Shown here: piece by piece, positions 27,802 to 36,767 of the stretch
Position numbering within the stretch: position 1 is the stretch's first letter
How the letters are laid out: each line of letters starts with the position of its first letter
Origin: Streptomyces sp. HPF1205
GTDB taxonomy: Bacteria; Actinomycetota; Actinomycetes; Streptomycetales; Streptomycetaceae
Length of the DNA: 64,000 nucleotides
Direction: 5' to 3'
NCBI RefSeq assembly: GCF_020400825.1
Contig: NZ_JAINVH010000006.1
Span: 62,001-126,000 of the forward strand
Translations under genes and position numbers: made by a program
The notes under the pieces: model-generated
Told to the model about the DNA's origin: nothing
Database searches by the model: none
The model's input: the letters and a program-made list of their open reading frames with translations, nothing else

Positions 27802-28386
27802 CTACTTGCGGGAGTAGTGGGCGATGATCACGCCCTTGGTGGTGGTGACGCTGTGGGTGAGCTCGAACTCGGTCAGCGGGGCGGGGCCCTCGAACAGCCG
27901 CATGCCGGTTCCCAGGGTGAGCGGGTGGATCAGCAGCTGGTAGTTGTCGACCAGGCCGGCGTTGTGCAGCTCGCGGACCAGAGTGGCGCTGCCGATGATC
28001 GTCAGGTCCCTGCCGTCCTCCGCCTTGAGCTTGGCGACCGTCCCGGCGGCGTCGCCCTTCAGCAGGACCGAGTTCCGCCAGGCGTCCGCGTTCTCCAGCG
28101 TACGGGAGCAGACGTACTTGGTCGCCGCGTTCATGTACGTGGTGAAGGGGTTGCCGTCGGTGCGGGTGCTCCAGGCGGTGATGAAGTCCGCCCAGGTCCG
28201 GTGTCCGAACAGCATGTCCGTGGGCCTGGACATGCCCTTGCCCATCTCCATGCCCATGACCTGGTCGTTGTACTTGCCCCCCCAGCCCCCGTGAGTGAAG
28301 CCACCGCGAGTGTCCTCGTCCGGACGGCCAAGGCCCTGGACGACCCCGTCGAGAGTGATGGACAAGGTGGCTGTGACCTGGCGCAT
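27802..28386 (-). CDS. DHFR/RibD C-terminal-domain family protein
   Basis: 194 residues. Opens [15 protein letters not shown] and contains [20 protein letters not shown] and a closing [14 protein letters not shown], the pattern of RibD_C/dihydrofolate reductase-like proteins that bind NADPH. The precise substrate is unknown. ATG at 28386 follows AAGGAGC. First gene of the operon with YCII and the ECF sigma factor. Confidence 0.88.
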   Translation of the reverse strand: MRQVTATLSITLDGVVQGLGRPDEDTRGGFTHGGWGGKYNDQVMGMEMGKGMSRPTDMLFGHRTWADFITAWSTRTDGNPFTTYMNAATKYVCSRTLENADAWRNSVLLKGDAAGTVAKLKAEDGRDLTIIGSATLVRELHNAGLVDNYQLLIHPLTLGTGMRLFEGPAPLTEFELTHSVTTTKGVIIAHYSRK

Positions 28387-28587
28387 GACGTGCTCCTTGC
28401 GCTTATGGACCGCTCTTCCGCGGCCCGCTTCACCGCCTACACGAAGAGCCACCCGCGAAATCGACACCCGGCCGAATCTTTTTCCGGTCTTTTTCCGGCA
28501 GGATCACCATGAGCGGAAGCAGCCCGCGACCGGAGCGGGCAGACCGGCGTTCGCGGCGCCCCGCGCGGCTCCCCGGAAAGCCGTGCG

Positions 28588-29487
28588 CTACCTGGCCACC
28601 GTGATGCGGACGAGGCCGTCGGGGCGCCCGGCCGGGGTGAGGGGCTGCCAGCCCCTGGAGGCGTGGGCCGCCTGCCAGCGCCTGCCCGCGTAGGCGACCT
28701 GCTCGACCTTGAGGTCCCGGGCCTGGGCCACCGCCCACTGGGCCACTTCCCAGCCGCGCGGGGGGCCGCCGGACTTCGCCGCGCCGCCCGCGGGCGCGGC
28801 GGGCACCGCGACCGTACGGGCCGCCGCGTCGGTGCGCGGCCGTACCCGGCCGCCGAACTCCCGGTGCAGCCGGGCCGTCACCCGTGCCGGATCACCGCCC
28901 GGGCCGCCCGCGCCGTCCGGCCGGTCCGCCCCCGTCGTACAGCTCAGCGCCCCGCCCTCGCGCCCGGTCAGGGCCCGGGACAGCAGCGTGGCGTCGGCCT
29001 CGTGCTTGGCGTACGCCTCCGGGTAGCCGCTCCGCTGGACGCGCTGGGCGGCCTCGGTCAGCGGCAGCCGCGTGTAGTCGGGGACCTTCACCAGGGTGGC
29101 GAAGAACTCGCCCGAGGCGTGCACCGGATCGAGGATCTGCGCGGCCGTGCCCCAGCCCTGCGAGGGCCGCTGCTGGAACAGCCCGAGCGAGTCCCGGTCG
29201 CCGTGGTCGAGGTTGCGCAGCCGCGACTCCTGCATCGAGGTGGCCAGCGCTATCGTCACCGCCCGCTCCGGCAGGCCGCGGGAGGCCGCCACCGCGGCGA
29301 TCGTGGCCGCGTTCGAGGCCTGTTCCAAGGTGAGTGCCAGCGTGCCGGCCTCGGCCGTCACCGTGCACCCGGCCCCCGCGGGGCCCTTGGCCGCGAAGTG
29401 GTACGCGACGAACCCGATGACGGCGAGCACGGCGAGCAATGTGGCGACAAAGCGCAAGGGGTGACGCTTTTTCGGGGGGTTCGGCAC
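28588..29487 (-). CDS. Membrane-anchored lysozyme/transglycosylase-like protein
   Basis: 299 residues. GTG start at 29487 gives a short basic N-terminus and one membrane helix (12-30). The outside domain contains TSMQESRLRNLDHGDRDSLG with the Glu at about residue 87 and LFQQRP, like the E...SxGLFQ core of soluble lytic transglycosylases and phage lysozymes. The C-terminal 100 residues are Ala/Pro/Gly-rich and end with a small basic domain. Cell-wall hydrolysis is inferred, not shown. Confidence 0.75.
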   Translation of the reverse strand: MPNPPKKRHPLRFVATLLAVLAVIGFVAYHFAAKGPAGAGCTVTAEAGTLALTLEQASNAATIAAVAASRGLPERAVTIALATSMQESRLRNLDHGDRDSLGLFQQRPSQGWGTAAQILDPVHASGEFFATLVKVPDYTRLPLTEAAQRVQRSGYPEAYAKHEADATLLSRALTGREGGALSCTTGADRPDGAGGPGGDPARVTARLHREFGGRVRPRTDAAARTVAVPAAPAGGAAKSGGPPRGWEVAQWAVAQARDLKVEQVAYAGRRWQAAHASRGWQPLTPAGRPDGLVRITVAR

Positions 29488-29559
29488 GACGGTGAGAGTA
29501 GCGAATTCACGCGGGTGCCCCGGACCGCGCCGACCACGTGGCGCCCGGCGCGGCTTCGT

Positions 29560-29565
29560 TAGCCT
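29560..29565 (+). promoter_or_regulatory. Candidate -10 box TAGCCT for leaderless dapE
   Basis: TAGCCT is followed by 6 bases and then the ATG of dapE at 29572; no Shine-Dalgarno sequence is present. Confidence 0.5.
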
Positions 29566-29571
29566 TCTGCC

Positions 29572-30639
29572 ATGCATACCGGACTCGATCTCGCGCAGGA
29601 CGCGGTCGCGCTGACCGCCCAGTTGGTGGACGTGCCGTCCGTGAGCCGGGAGGAGAAGGCGCTCGCGGACCTCGTGGAGGCCGCGCTGCGGGACGTGCCG
29701 TGGCTGCGGGTGGAGCGCGACGGGGACGCGGTCGTGGCCAGGACCGAACTGGGGCGCGCGGAAAGGGTGGTGCTGGCCGGGCACCTGGACACGGTGCCGA
29801 TCGCGGACAACCTGCCGAGCCGGATGGACGCCGGCGGGCTGCTGTGGGGGTGCGGGACCTCGGACATGAAGGCGGGCGTGGCGGTGCAGCTGCGGCTGGC
29901 CGCGACGCTGGAGGCGCCGAACCGCGACGTGACGTACGTCTTCTACGACGCGGAGGAGATCGCGGCCGAGTTCAACGGGCTGAAGCGGCTGGTCGACCGG
30001 CATCCGGACTGGCTGGCCGCGGACTTCGCGGTGCTGATGGAGCCGACCGCCTGCCGCGTCGAGGGCGGCTGCCAGGGGACGCTGCGGGTGGAGGTGCGCA
30101 CGACGGGGAAGCGGGCGCACTCGGCGCGCAGCTGGCTCGGCGAGAACGCGATCCACAAGGCCGCCCCGATCCTGTCCCGGCTGGCCGCCCACGAGCCGAG
30201 GCGGGTGGAGATCGACGGGCTGGTCTACCCCGAGGGCCTCAACGCGGTGCTGATCAGCGGCGGCCACGCCACCAACGTGATCCCCGACTTCTGCACGGTG
30301 ACCGTGAACTACCGCTTCTCTCCCGACCAGACGCAGGAGGAGGCGCTGCAGCGGGTGCGCGACCTGTTCGAGGGGTACGAGGTGGTGCTCACCGACAGCG
30401 CCCCGGGGGCCCTGCCCGGGCTGTCCCACCCGGCCGCCGCCGCGTTCGTCGAGGCCATCGGCACCGAGCCGACCGCCAAGGCGGCGTGGACGGACGTGGC
30501 CCGCTTCTCCGCGCTGGGGATCCCGGCGGTCAACTACGGCCCCGGCGATCCCGCCCTGGCCCACACCCGCGAGGAGCACGTGGCCGCCGCCGCCGTACTG
30601 GAGGCCGAGGAGAAGCTGCGCGGCTGGCTCGCCGGCTGA
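29572..30639 (+). CDS. dapE: Succinyl-diaminopimelate desuccinylase DapE
   Basis: 355-residue M20 zinc enzyme that hydrolyses N-succinyl-diaminopimelate to diaminopimelate and succinate in the cytoplasm. Metal and catalytic residues: GHLDTVP (H71, D73), GTSDMKAG (D98), YDAEE (E128, E129) and a C-terminal His. A dimerisation domain spans about 180-290. Works one step after DapC, encoded 4.4 kb upstream. Apparently leaderless. Confidence 0.93.
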   Translation: MHTGLDLAQDAVALTAQLVDVPSVSREEKALADLVEAALRDVPWLRVERDGDAVVARTELGRAERVVLAGHLDTVPIADNLPSRMDAGGLLWGCGTSDMKAGVAVQLRLAATLEAPNRDVTYVFYDAEEIAAEFNGLKRLVDRHPDWLAADFAVLMEPTACRVEGGCQGTLRVEVRTTGKRAHSARSWLGENAIHKAAPILSRLAAHEPRRVEIDGLVYPEGLNAVLISGGHATNVIPDFCTVTVNYRFSPDQTQEEALQRVRDLFEGYEVVLTDSAPGALPGLSHPAAAAFVEAIGTEPTAKAAWTDVARFSALGIPAVNYGPGDPALAHTREEHVAAAAVLEAEEKLRGWLAG

Positions 30640-30855
30640 GCGGCGCCGGCGCCCGCGCCCCCTGGCCGACCGGAACCCCTGGTCGGTCCCCGCGGGCCCG
30701 CGTAATCTGTCCGTAACGCGAAAACACACTGGTCAGCGCCCTGATGATGGCTCTCACCGCCCCGCGGAGCAACCGAACTGGGGTGCGTCCGGGTCCTCAT
30801 TCCCGGCAAGGTGTGATCGGACACGTCACGGTCGGATGGGGGGAAGAGGCGCGTC

Positions 30856-31926
30856 GTGGGGCTGACCAGCAGATGGTTCGCAGTACTGCTCTTCGTCATC
30901 GCGATAGGGGCGATGGCCGGCGCCGTGATCCTGTGGTCCAAGGTGCGCGGCCCGCGACCGCTGAAAGTGGCCGCGCGCGTCGGGATGATCGTCCTGTGCC
31001 AGATCACGGCCATCCTGGTGGTGATGGTCATGGTCAACAACCAGTACGGCTTCTACGCCTCCTGGGACGACCTGCTCGGCAACGCCAACAGCGGCGGGAA
31101 GGCCACCCCGACGGCAACGACCACTCCGGTCAGGCCCGATTACCGCGTGAGGTTCACCGACTACTCCCAGGGATTCCAGCGGGCCAGCGTGCGCGGCTGG
31201 GACTCCGGCACCAAGGGCGACGTGATCGTTTGGCTGCCGCCACAGTACGGCAAGAAGGAGTTCGCGCACACCCGGTTCCCGGTGATCGAGGTGCTGCACG
31301 GCATACCGGGCACCCCGCACAGCTTCCTGCGCGGCATGCGGCTCGGGCAGATCATGCAGGACGAGATCACCGCGGGCCGGGCGGAACCGGCGATCCTGGT
31401 ACTCCCGACGATCACCCCGGACCGGGTCAACACCGGCTGCGCCGACGTGCCGGGCAAGAGCAAGGTCGGCACCTGGCTCACCGACGACGTCGTCAAGACC
31501 GTCGAGCACAACTTCCGCGCCCTGCCCGCGCCCCGCGGCTGGGCGGTGATGGGCATCTCCACCGGCGGCTACTGCGCGGCCCGGCTCGCGCTGGAGTACC
31601 CGAACCGGTTCGCCGCGGGCGCCGCCCTGGCGCCGGACAACCCGGCCGACGGCGTCCGCTCCCCGCTGTGGCTGGCCCGCAACACCCGGCCCGACACCCA
31701 GCTCCTGGTCGAGTCCAGCCTCCAGGACCCGGAGAGCCCGCCGGCGTACGCCGACCAGATCACCGTCGCCGCGCAACCGCCCACCGTCGTCACGACGATG
31801 CGGGTGAAGAACGGCGGGCACAACTGGAAGACGTGGGGGCGGATGTTCCCCGATGCCTTCACCTGGGTCAGCGGGCGGATAGAGGCGCCCAGGGCCGTCC
31901 CCCTGGCGCCGTCCGCCGCGCCCTGA
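30856..31926 (+). CDS. Membrane-anchored esterase-family alpha/beta hydrolase (paralogue)
   Basis: 356 residues, GTG start. Two N-terminal membrane helices (about 5-27 and 38-58), VNNQYGFYASWDDLLG, then the hydrolase domain with nucleophile elbow GISTG and catalytic His in NGGHN. Layout and motifs match the protein at 12430-13518, so the two arose by duplication. The catalytic domain is predicted outside the cell; substrate unknown, possibly lipid or cell-wall esters. Confidence 0.85.
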   Translation: MGLTSRWFAVLLFVIAIGAMAGAVILWSKVRGPRPLKVAARVGMIVLCQITAILVVMVMVNNQYGFYASWDDLLGNANSGGKATPTATTTPVRPDYRVRFTDYSQGFQRASVRGWDSGTKGDVIVWLPPQYGKKEFAHTRFPVIEVLHGIPGTPHSFLRGMRLGQIMQDEITAGRAEPAILVLPTITPDRVNTGCADVPGKSKVGTWLTDDVVKTVEHNFRALPAPRGWAVMGISTGGYCAARLALEYPNRFAAGAALAPDNPADGVRSPLWLARNTRPDTQLLVESSLQDPESPPAYADQITVAAQPPTVVTTMRVKNGGHNWKTWGRMFPDAFTWVSGRIEAPRAVPLAPSAAP

Positions 31927-32002
31927 CCGGAGCGCCCGCCGCCTCCTGACCGCGGCTCCGGCCGCCTCCGCCCGCCGCGTCCGCCAGGCGCGGGCGGGTG
32001 CG

Positions 32003-32008
32003 TACGCT
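32003..32008 (+). promoter_or_regulatory. Candidate -10 box TACGCT, short or no leader
   Basis: TACGCT ends 8 bases before the ATG at 32017. GAGG in between is too close to the ATG to be a good ribosome binding site, so the transcript may be leaderless. Confidence 0.35.
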
Positions 32009-32016
32009 TGCGAGGT

Positions 32017-32823
32017 ATGACTGACGCTTACGAATCGGACGAGGCCCAGGAGGCCGCGGCCGCGGCGAACGCCGCGGCCCAGCAGGTGTCCTCCGGGCAG
32101 GGCTGGCCCGAGCGGCACACCGGCCCCGTGGTGCGGCGACGCGGCCACATCCAGTCCGGCACCACCGACCAGCGGCTGCTGGACAGCCACGGGCCCACCG
32201 ACTGGGTGCACGGCGACCCCTGGCGGGTGATGCGCATCCAGTCCGAGTTCGTGGAGGGCTTCGGCGCCCTGGCCGAGCTCGGCGCGGCCGTCAGCGTCTT
32301 CGGCTCCGCCCGCACCCCCAGGGACTCGTACGAGTACGACGCCGGGGTGCGGATCGGCCGGGCGCTGGCCGAGGCCGGCTTCGCGGTGATCACCGGCGGC
32401 GGCCCCGGCGCCATGGAGGCGGCCAACAAGGGCGCCCTGGAGGCCGGCGGCGTCTCCGTCGGCCTGGGCATCGAGCTGCCCTTCGAGCAGGGCCTCAACC
32501 CCTACGTCGACATCGGCGTGAACTTCCGCTACTTCTTCGTCCGCAAGACGATGTTCGTGAAGTACGCCCGGGGCTTCGTCGTGCTGCCCGGCGGCTTCGG
32601 CACCCTGGATGAGCTCTTCGAGGCCCTCACGCTCGTCCAGACCAAGAAGGTCACCCGCTTCCCGATCGTCCTGTTCGGCACGGACTACTGGGGCGGCCTG
32701 GCCTCCTGGGTCCGGCGCACCCTGGTCGCCGAGGGCAAGGCGTCCCCCGCCGACCTGGAGCTCTTCCACGTCACGGACGACGTGGACGACGCGGTGGACC
32801 GGGTGACGAAGGAAAGCGCCTGA
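32017..32823 (+). CDS. LOG-family (TIGR00730) Rossmann-fold nucleotide phosphoribohydrolase
   Basis: 268 residues. SVFGSART near 93, TGGGPGAMEAANKGA at 127-140 and PGGFGTLDE at 191-199 are the hallmark motifs of LOG proteins, which cleave nucleotide 5'-monophosphates (cytokinin-type chemistry in plants). The N-terminal 60 residues are a polar extension seen in actinobacterial members. The physiological substrate is not known. Convergent with folP, 27 bases apart. Confidence 0.9.
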   Translation: MTDAYESDEAQEAAAAANAAAQQVSSGQGWPERHTGPVVRRRGHIQSGTTDQRLLDSHGPTDWVHGDPWRVMRIQSEFVEGFGALAELGAAVSVFGSARTPRDSYEYDAGVRIGRALAEAGFAVITGGGPGAMEAANKGALEAGGVSVGLGIELPFEQGLNPYVDIGVNFRYFFVRKTMFVKYARGFVVLPGGFGTLDELFEALTLVQTKKVTRFPIVLFGTDYWGGLASWVRRTLVAEGKASPADLELFHVTDDVDDAVDRVTKESA

Positions 32824-32850
32824 GGGAACCGGCCGGGGGCCGCCGGGGGG

Positions 32851-33714
32851 CTACGCCAGCCCCCGCCGGGCGACGGCGGGGGGACGGTCGCCCATGATCG
32901 CCGAGACCATGTCGAGCACCTCCCGGGTCTCACGGACCTCGTGCACGCGGTAGACCCGGGCGCCCAGCCACGCCGAGACCGCCGTCGTCGCGAGGGTCCC
33001 GATCAGCCGCTCCTTGACCGGGCGGTCGAGGGTCTCGCCGACGAAGTCCTTGTTCGACAGCGACACCAGGACCGGCCAGCCGGTGGCGGTCATCTCCGGC
33101 AGCCGCCGGGTCGCCTCCAGCGAGTGGCGGGTGTTCTTGCCGAAGTCGTGCCCGGGGTCGATGAGGATGGCGTCGCGCCGCACCCCGAGGGCCAGCGCCC
33201 GCTCGGCCAGGCCGACGGTGACCCGCAGGATGTCGGCCATCACGTCCTCGTAGCCGACCCGGTGCGGCCGGGTGCGCGGCCGCGCGCCGCCCGCGTGCGT
33301 GCACACCAGGCCCGCGCCGTGGCGCGCGGCGACCTCGGCGAGCCGGGGGTCCACCCCGCCCCAGGCGTCGTTGAGCAGGTCGGCGCCCGCCGCGCAGACC
33401 TCCTCGGCGACCTCGTGCCGCCAGGTGTCGACGCTGATCACCACGTCCGGGTGGCGCCGCCGTACCTCCGCGACGAAACCGGCCGTGCGGCGGATCTCCT
33501 CGGCCGCCGACACCTCCTCGCCAGGACCCGCCTTGACGCCGCCGATGTCGATGATCGCGGCACCCTCCGCGACGGCCGCGGCGACCCGTTCCAGGGCCGG
33601 CTCGTCGGTGAACGTGGCCCCCTGGTCGTAGAACGAATCCGGCGTCCGGTTGACGATCGCCATGATCACCTGCTCCCGCGGGCCGAATTCCCGGGTGCCC
33701 AGCCGAAGTGCCAC
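32851..33714 (-). CDS. folP: Dihydropteroate synthase FolP
   Basis: 287-residue TIM-barrel enzyme joining dihydropterin pyrophosphate and p-aminobenzoate in folate synthesis. Motifs: MAIVNRTPDSFYDQG (residues 18-32), GAAIIDIGGVKAGPG, SVDTWRHEVA, DLLNDAWGG, DPGHDFGK and the C-terminal RVHEV. The Val-Lys-Ala-Gly-Pro-Gly loop differs from the usual STRPG and resembles the mycobacterial FolP2-type paralogue, so it may not be the main DHPS. GTG start at 33714. Confidence 0.88.
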   Translation of the reverse strand: MALRLGTREFGPREQVIMAIVNRTPDSFYDQGATFTDEPALERVAAAVAEGAAIIDIGGVKAGPGEEVSAAEEIRRTAGFVAEVRRRHPDVVISVDTWRHEVAEEVCAAGADLLNDAWGGVDPRLAEVAARHGAGLVCTHAGGARPRTRPHRVGYEDVMADILRVTVGLAERALALGVRRDAILIDPGHDFGKNTRHSLEATRRLPEMTATGWPVLVSLSNKDFVGETLDRPVKERLIGTLATTAVSAWLGARVYRVHEVRETREVLDMVSAIMGDRPPAVARRGLA

Positions 33715-33809
33715 TGCCGCTCCTCATCTCAGACTCATGCGATCGTGGCACGATCGTGCCTGACACGTCCTGACGGACAGGGCGCAAGGGCCGCACCCGG
33801 GAGATCGAC

Positions 33810-34364
33810 TTGTTCTGGTTCATGCTCATCGCGCTGGTCGCGGTGGTCGCCGCGGTGGCGTTGGCGGTGCTCGGCGACGGTGGCGCGCTGAAGGAGGCGG
33901 TGCCCGACCGGCTGGAGGACCGGCTGCCCCCGGACCGGCCGCTGGTCCGCTCGGACATCGACGCGGTGCGCCTGCCGGTCGCGGTGCGCGGCTACCGGAT
34001 GCTCGACGTGGACGAGGTGCTCGACCGGCTCGGCGCGGAACTCGCCGAGCGCGACGCCCGGATCGCCGAGCTGGAGACGTCGCTGGCCGGGTCGCGCGCG
34101 GGCCGCGGGCCGGGGGAGTACGCCGAGGCGTCGGCCGAGCACGTGCGCGGGCAGGAGTCCGCCCAGGCTCCCGGCCAGGAATACGGACCGGAGTACGCGC
34201 AGGACTACCGGCAGGACCATGGCCAGGACTACGGGCAGGACTACGGACAGCCGTACGGTCCGCGGTACACGCAGGGGCACACGCCGGACGGCGGGCCCGG
34301 CGGCCAGGAGCCGGGCGCGGGCGACCACGGGGAGCGGGGCGCGCCAGGGGGTTCCGGTGAGTGA
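33810..34364 (+). CDS. DivIVA-domain membrane protein with Tyr/Gln/Gly repeat tail
   Basis: 184 residues, TTG start after GGGAGA. One N-terminal membrane helix (2-20), then a short DivIVA-like segment (about 50-88; LPVAVRGYRMLDVDEVLDRL, followed by a coiled coil AELAERDARIAELETSL), then a disordered tail with GQDYGQDYGQ-type repeats (about 120-160). Likely a small polar or septal-associated factor; role unknown. The tag gene starts inside its last codons (8-base overlap). Confidence 0.85.
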   Translation: MFWFMLIALVAVVAAVALAVLGDGGALKEAVPDRLEDRLPPDRPLVRSDIDAVRLPVAVRGYRMLDVDEVLDRLGAELAERDARIAELETSLAGSRAGRGPGEYAEASAEHVRGQESAQAPGQEYGPEYAQDYRQDHGQDYGQDYGQPYGPRYTQGHTPDGGPGGQEPGAGDHGERGAPGGSGE

Positions 34365-34959
34365 GCCGGTGGCCGGCGCCGTGGTCGGCGAGGACGGGCT
34401 GGCCCGCTGCGGGTGGGGGCTGTCCGCGCCGGACTACGTGGACTACCACGACCGCGAGTGGGGCCGGCCCGTGCACGGCGACGACGCGCTGTTCGAGCGG
34501 ATCTGTCTGGAGGCGTTCCAGTCCGGGCTGTCGTGGATCACGATCCTGCGCCGCCGGGAGAGCTTCCGTACCGCCTTCGGGCACTTCTCGATCGACGCGG
34601 TGGCGGCGTTCACCGACGCCGACCGGGCGCGGCTGCTGGCCGACGCCGGCATCATCCGCAACCGCGCGAAGATCGACGCCGCCATCGCCAACGCGGCGGC
34701 GGCCGCCGCCGTACGGGACGGCTACGACGGCGGCCTCGACGCGCTGATCTGGTCCTTCGCGCCCGACCCCGCGGCCCGCCCGGCGCCGCGCGCCCTCGCC
34801 GACGTGCCCGCGACCACCCCGGAGTCGACCGCGCTGGCCAAGGACCTCAAGAAGCGCGGTTTCCGGTTCGTCGGCCCGACCACCGCCTACGCGCTGATGC
34901 AGGCCTGCGGGCTGGTCAACGACCACTTGGCGGACTGCTTCGCGCGCGAGCTGCCGTAG
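34357..34959 (+). CDS. tag: DNA-3-methyladenine glycosylase I
   Basis: 200-residue base-excision glycosylase of the Tag family. Contains CGWGLSAPDYVDYHDREWGRP at the N-terminus (zinc Cys and His region), EAFQSGLSWITILRRRE, and FRFVGPTTAYALMQACGLVNDH near the C-terminus. The second zinc site HxxxC lies in NDHLADCF. GTG start at 34357 overlaps the preceding gene. Confidence 0.92.
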   Translation: MSEPVAGAVVGEDGLARCGWGLSAPDYVDYHDREWGRPVHGDDALFERICLEAFQSGLSWITILRRRESFRTAFGHFSIDAVAAFTDADRARLLADAGIIRNRAKIDAAIANAAAAAAVRDGYDGGLDALIWSFAPDPAARPAPRALADVPATTPESTALAKDLKKRGFRFVGPTTAYALMQACGLVNDHLADCFARELP

Positions 34960-34967
34960 CGGACGCC

Positions 34968-34994
34968 GGGCGCGGGGGCGGGCGCGGGGGCGGG
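34968..34994. repeat. Tandem GGGCGCGGGGGC units between convergent genes
   Basis: Two perfect 12-base units plus a partial third in the gap between tag and the enoyl-CoA hydratase gene. Confidence 0.6.
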
Positions 34995-35026
34995 CTCGCA
35001 GGCCGACCGCGTGCCCGGTCGCGCGG

Positions 35027-35809
35027 TCAGCGGCCGGTGAACCTCGGCGTGGTCTTGTCGAGGAAGGCGGCCACCGCCGCCCTGTGGTCCTGCGAGGCCC
35101 CGGCCCTGGTCTGCAGCTGGTCCTCCTTGGCCAGGGCCTCGGGTAGCGAGTGGTCGGCGCCGTACGCCAGGGACTCCTTGACCGCCGCGTAGGCGAGCGT
35201 CGGCCCCTGGGCGAGCCGGCGGGCGACGGCGGCCGCCTCCGCGGGCAGTTCGGCGGCCGGGACGACCCGGTGGACCAGGCCGAGGTCCAGGGCCTCGGCG
35301 GCCTTGACCGCGCGGGGGAACAGCAGGAGCTCCTGGGCGCGGCCGAAGCCGACGAGCCGGGAGAGGGTCCACGACATGCCCGAGTCCGCGGTGAGCGCGA
35401 CGCCCACGAACGAGGTGTTGAACGAGGCGGTGTCCGCGGCGATCCGGTAGTCCGCGGCGAACGCGAAGCCCGCGCCCGCCCCCGCGGCCACCCCGTTCAC
35501 CCCCGCGACGACGGGTTTGCGCATCGTCGCGATGGCCGTCGCGATCGGGTTGTAGTGCTCGGCCACGGTGGCCATGCCGCCGCCCGCCGCCAGGATCTCC
35601 ACGTGCTCCTTCAGATCCTGGCCGACGCAGAAGGCACGCCCCTTGCCGGTCAGGAGCACCGCGCGCACCGCCTCGTCGCCGGCCGCCTCCCGCAGCGCGT
35701 CGCGCAGCGCGTTCTTGGTCGCGGTGTCGAGCGCGTTCATGGCGTCGGGCCGGTTCAAGGTGACGGTGGCCAGTCCCTCGGCCACCTCGTACAGCACGCT
35801 GTCGGCCAT
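35027..35809 (-). CDS. Enoyl-CoA hydratase/isomerase family protein
   Basis: 260 residues, crotonase fold. Oxyanion-hole segments are GKGRAFCVGQDLKEH (about 63-77) and GVAAGAGAGFAFAADYRIA (about 108-126); FVGVALTADSGMSWTLSRLVG follows with Asp at the position where many PaaG-type members also have Asp rather than the hydratase Glu. Therefore isomerase or ring-cleavage-related chemistry is possible. ATG at 35809 follows AAGGGG. Downstream of the PadR gene on the same strand. Confidence 0.88.
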   Translation of the reverse strand: MADSVLYEVAEGLATVTLNRPDAMNALDTATKNALRDALREAAGDEAVRAVLLTGKGRAFCVGQDLKEHVEILAAGGGMATVAEHYNPIATAIATMRKPVVAGVNGVAAGAGAGFAFAADYRIAADTASFNTSFVGVALTADSGMSWTLSRLVGFGRAQELLLFPRAVKAAEALDLGLVHRVVPAAELPAEAAAVARRLAQGPTLAYAAVKESLAYGADHSLPEALAKEDQLQTRAGASQDHRAAVAAFLDKTTPRFTGR

Positions 35810-35929
35810 CGCACAACCCCTTCGTCGCGGTGAGCGCAGGTGAGCGCCGGTAAGTGTCCCGGCCAGCATGCCGGACGGCGGCGCGCGCGGACACGACCGG
35901 GCGGGCTCTGCGACCAGGACGCGGCCGCG

Positions 35930-35995
35930 GACGGCGGCTGCGGACCGGTTGCGGACCGGTTGCGGACGGCGGCTGTGGACCCGGTTGCGGACCGG
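35930..35995. repeat. Direct repeats of GCGGACCGGTT
   Basis: Two perfect 11-base units (35940-35950, 35951-35961) followed by two degenerate copies up to 35995, upstream of the enoyl-CoA hydratase gene and right after the PadR stop. May be regulatory or a slippage array. Confidence 0.55.
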
Positions 35996-35998
35996 CCG

Positions 35999-36583
35999 CT
36001 ACGGGGCCTCCGGCTCGGAGCCGGTCGCGGCCGGCTCGCCCTTGCCGAAGTTCTCGTCGGTCATGACGTCGCTCTCCTGGGCCCATCGGGCCCAGTCGGC
36101 CAGGGCCTCGTTCATCCGGATGGCCGCCTCCACGGCGATCCGCTGCGCCCGGGTGCGGCGGCTGGTGCCCCATTCGCCGCGGTCCTTGGCGCCCGCGTAG
36201 GCGCGCAGGGTGCTCGCGAACTGCTCGAAGTACTTCTGCTCCTCGGCGAGCCTGGACTTCAGGTCGTCCGGGTCCATCAGCCAGAAGAAGAAGGACCGCA
36301 GCAGGATCTCCATCCGGACGCTGTGGTCGACCTCGTCCTCGCTGAGCCAGCGCCGCACCTCGGCCAGGCCCGCGTCGGTGATGCGGTAGGCGGTGCGGCG
36401 GCGCGGGCCGTGGCTGTCCACCTCGATCAGCCCGGCCTTGGACAGCCGGTTCAGCTCCGAGTAGATCTGCGGATGCTGCGCGGGCCAGACCGAGCCGATG
36501 CCCTCCTGGAACCGCCGGGCGAGGTCGTAGCCACTCGCCGGCCCTTCCGCCAGCAGGCCCAGCAGGCCATGACGCAGCGACAT
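35999..36583 (-). CDS. PadR-family transcriptional regulator
   Basis: 194 residues. N-terminal winged helix (LRHGLLGLLAEGPASGYDLA at 3-22; AQHPQIYSELNRL, then GPRRRTAYRIT in the wing) and a C-terminal helical Vir_act_alpha_C domain (about 95-175). ATG at 36583 follows GAGGAG. It is divergent from an SDR operon across an intergenic region holding an ATGT-N8-ACAT site, the known PadR operator pattern, so it probably represses itself and the SDR genes. Confidence 0.92.
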   Translation of the reverse strand: MSLRHGLLGLLAEGPASGYDLARRFQEGIGSVWPAQHPQIYSELNRLSKAGLIEVDSHGPRRRTAYRITDAGLAEVRRWLSEDEVDHSVRMEILLRSFFFWLMDPDDLKSRLAEEQKYFEQFASTLRAYAGAKDRGEWGTSRRTRAQRIAVEAAIRMNEALADWARWAQESDVMTDENFGKGEPAATGSEPEAP

Positions 36584-36657
36584 CGACACGCTCCTCGCCA
36601 GCGATTTCGTCTCGGATTCCCCATCTTGGCACATGGCCACGCGACACGGGAACCATG

Positions 36658-36677
36658 ACATGTAGATACGCACATGT
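36658..36677. promoter_or_regulatory. PadR-type operator ACATGT-N8-ACATGT
   Basis: ACATGT at 36658-36663 and again at 36672-36677 gives ATGT-N8-ACAT (36660-36675), the consensus described for PadR-like repressors. It lies 75 bases upstream of the PadR start and just before TTGACA at 36680. Confidence 0.65.
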
Positions 36678-36679
36678 GG

Positions 36680-36708
36680 TTGACATCATGTACGGGTGAC
36701 CATGTACC
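36680..36708 (+). promoter_or_regulatory. Candidate promoter TTGACA-N17-TGTACC for the SDR operon
   Basis: A perfect -35 box TTGACA at 36680-36685 with a weak -10 TGTACC at 36703-36708, adjacent to the PadR-type operator. CATGT motifs overlap the spacer. Confidence 0.4.
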
Positions 36709-36727
36709 GTCGACCATGTGCCGACAA

Positions 36728-36767
36728 CATGTCGCACGGCTCATGTTCCACAGTTCATGTCGCACGG
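36728..36767. repeat. Direct repeat CATGTCGCACGG, two copies
   Basis: Perfect 12-base copies at 36728-36739 and 36756-36767 in the leader of the SDR operon. They contain the CATGT core that occurs nine times between 36658 and 36787. Confidence 0.6.
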
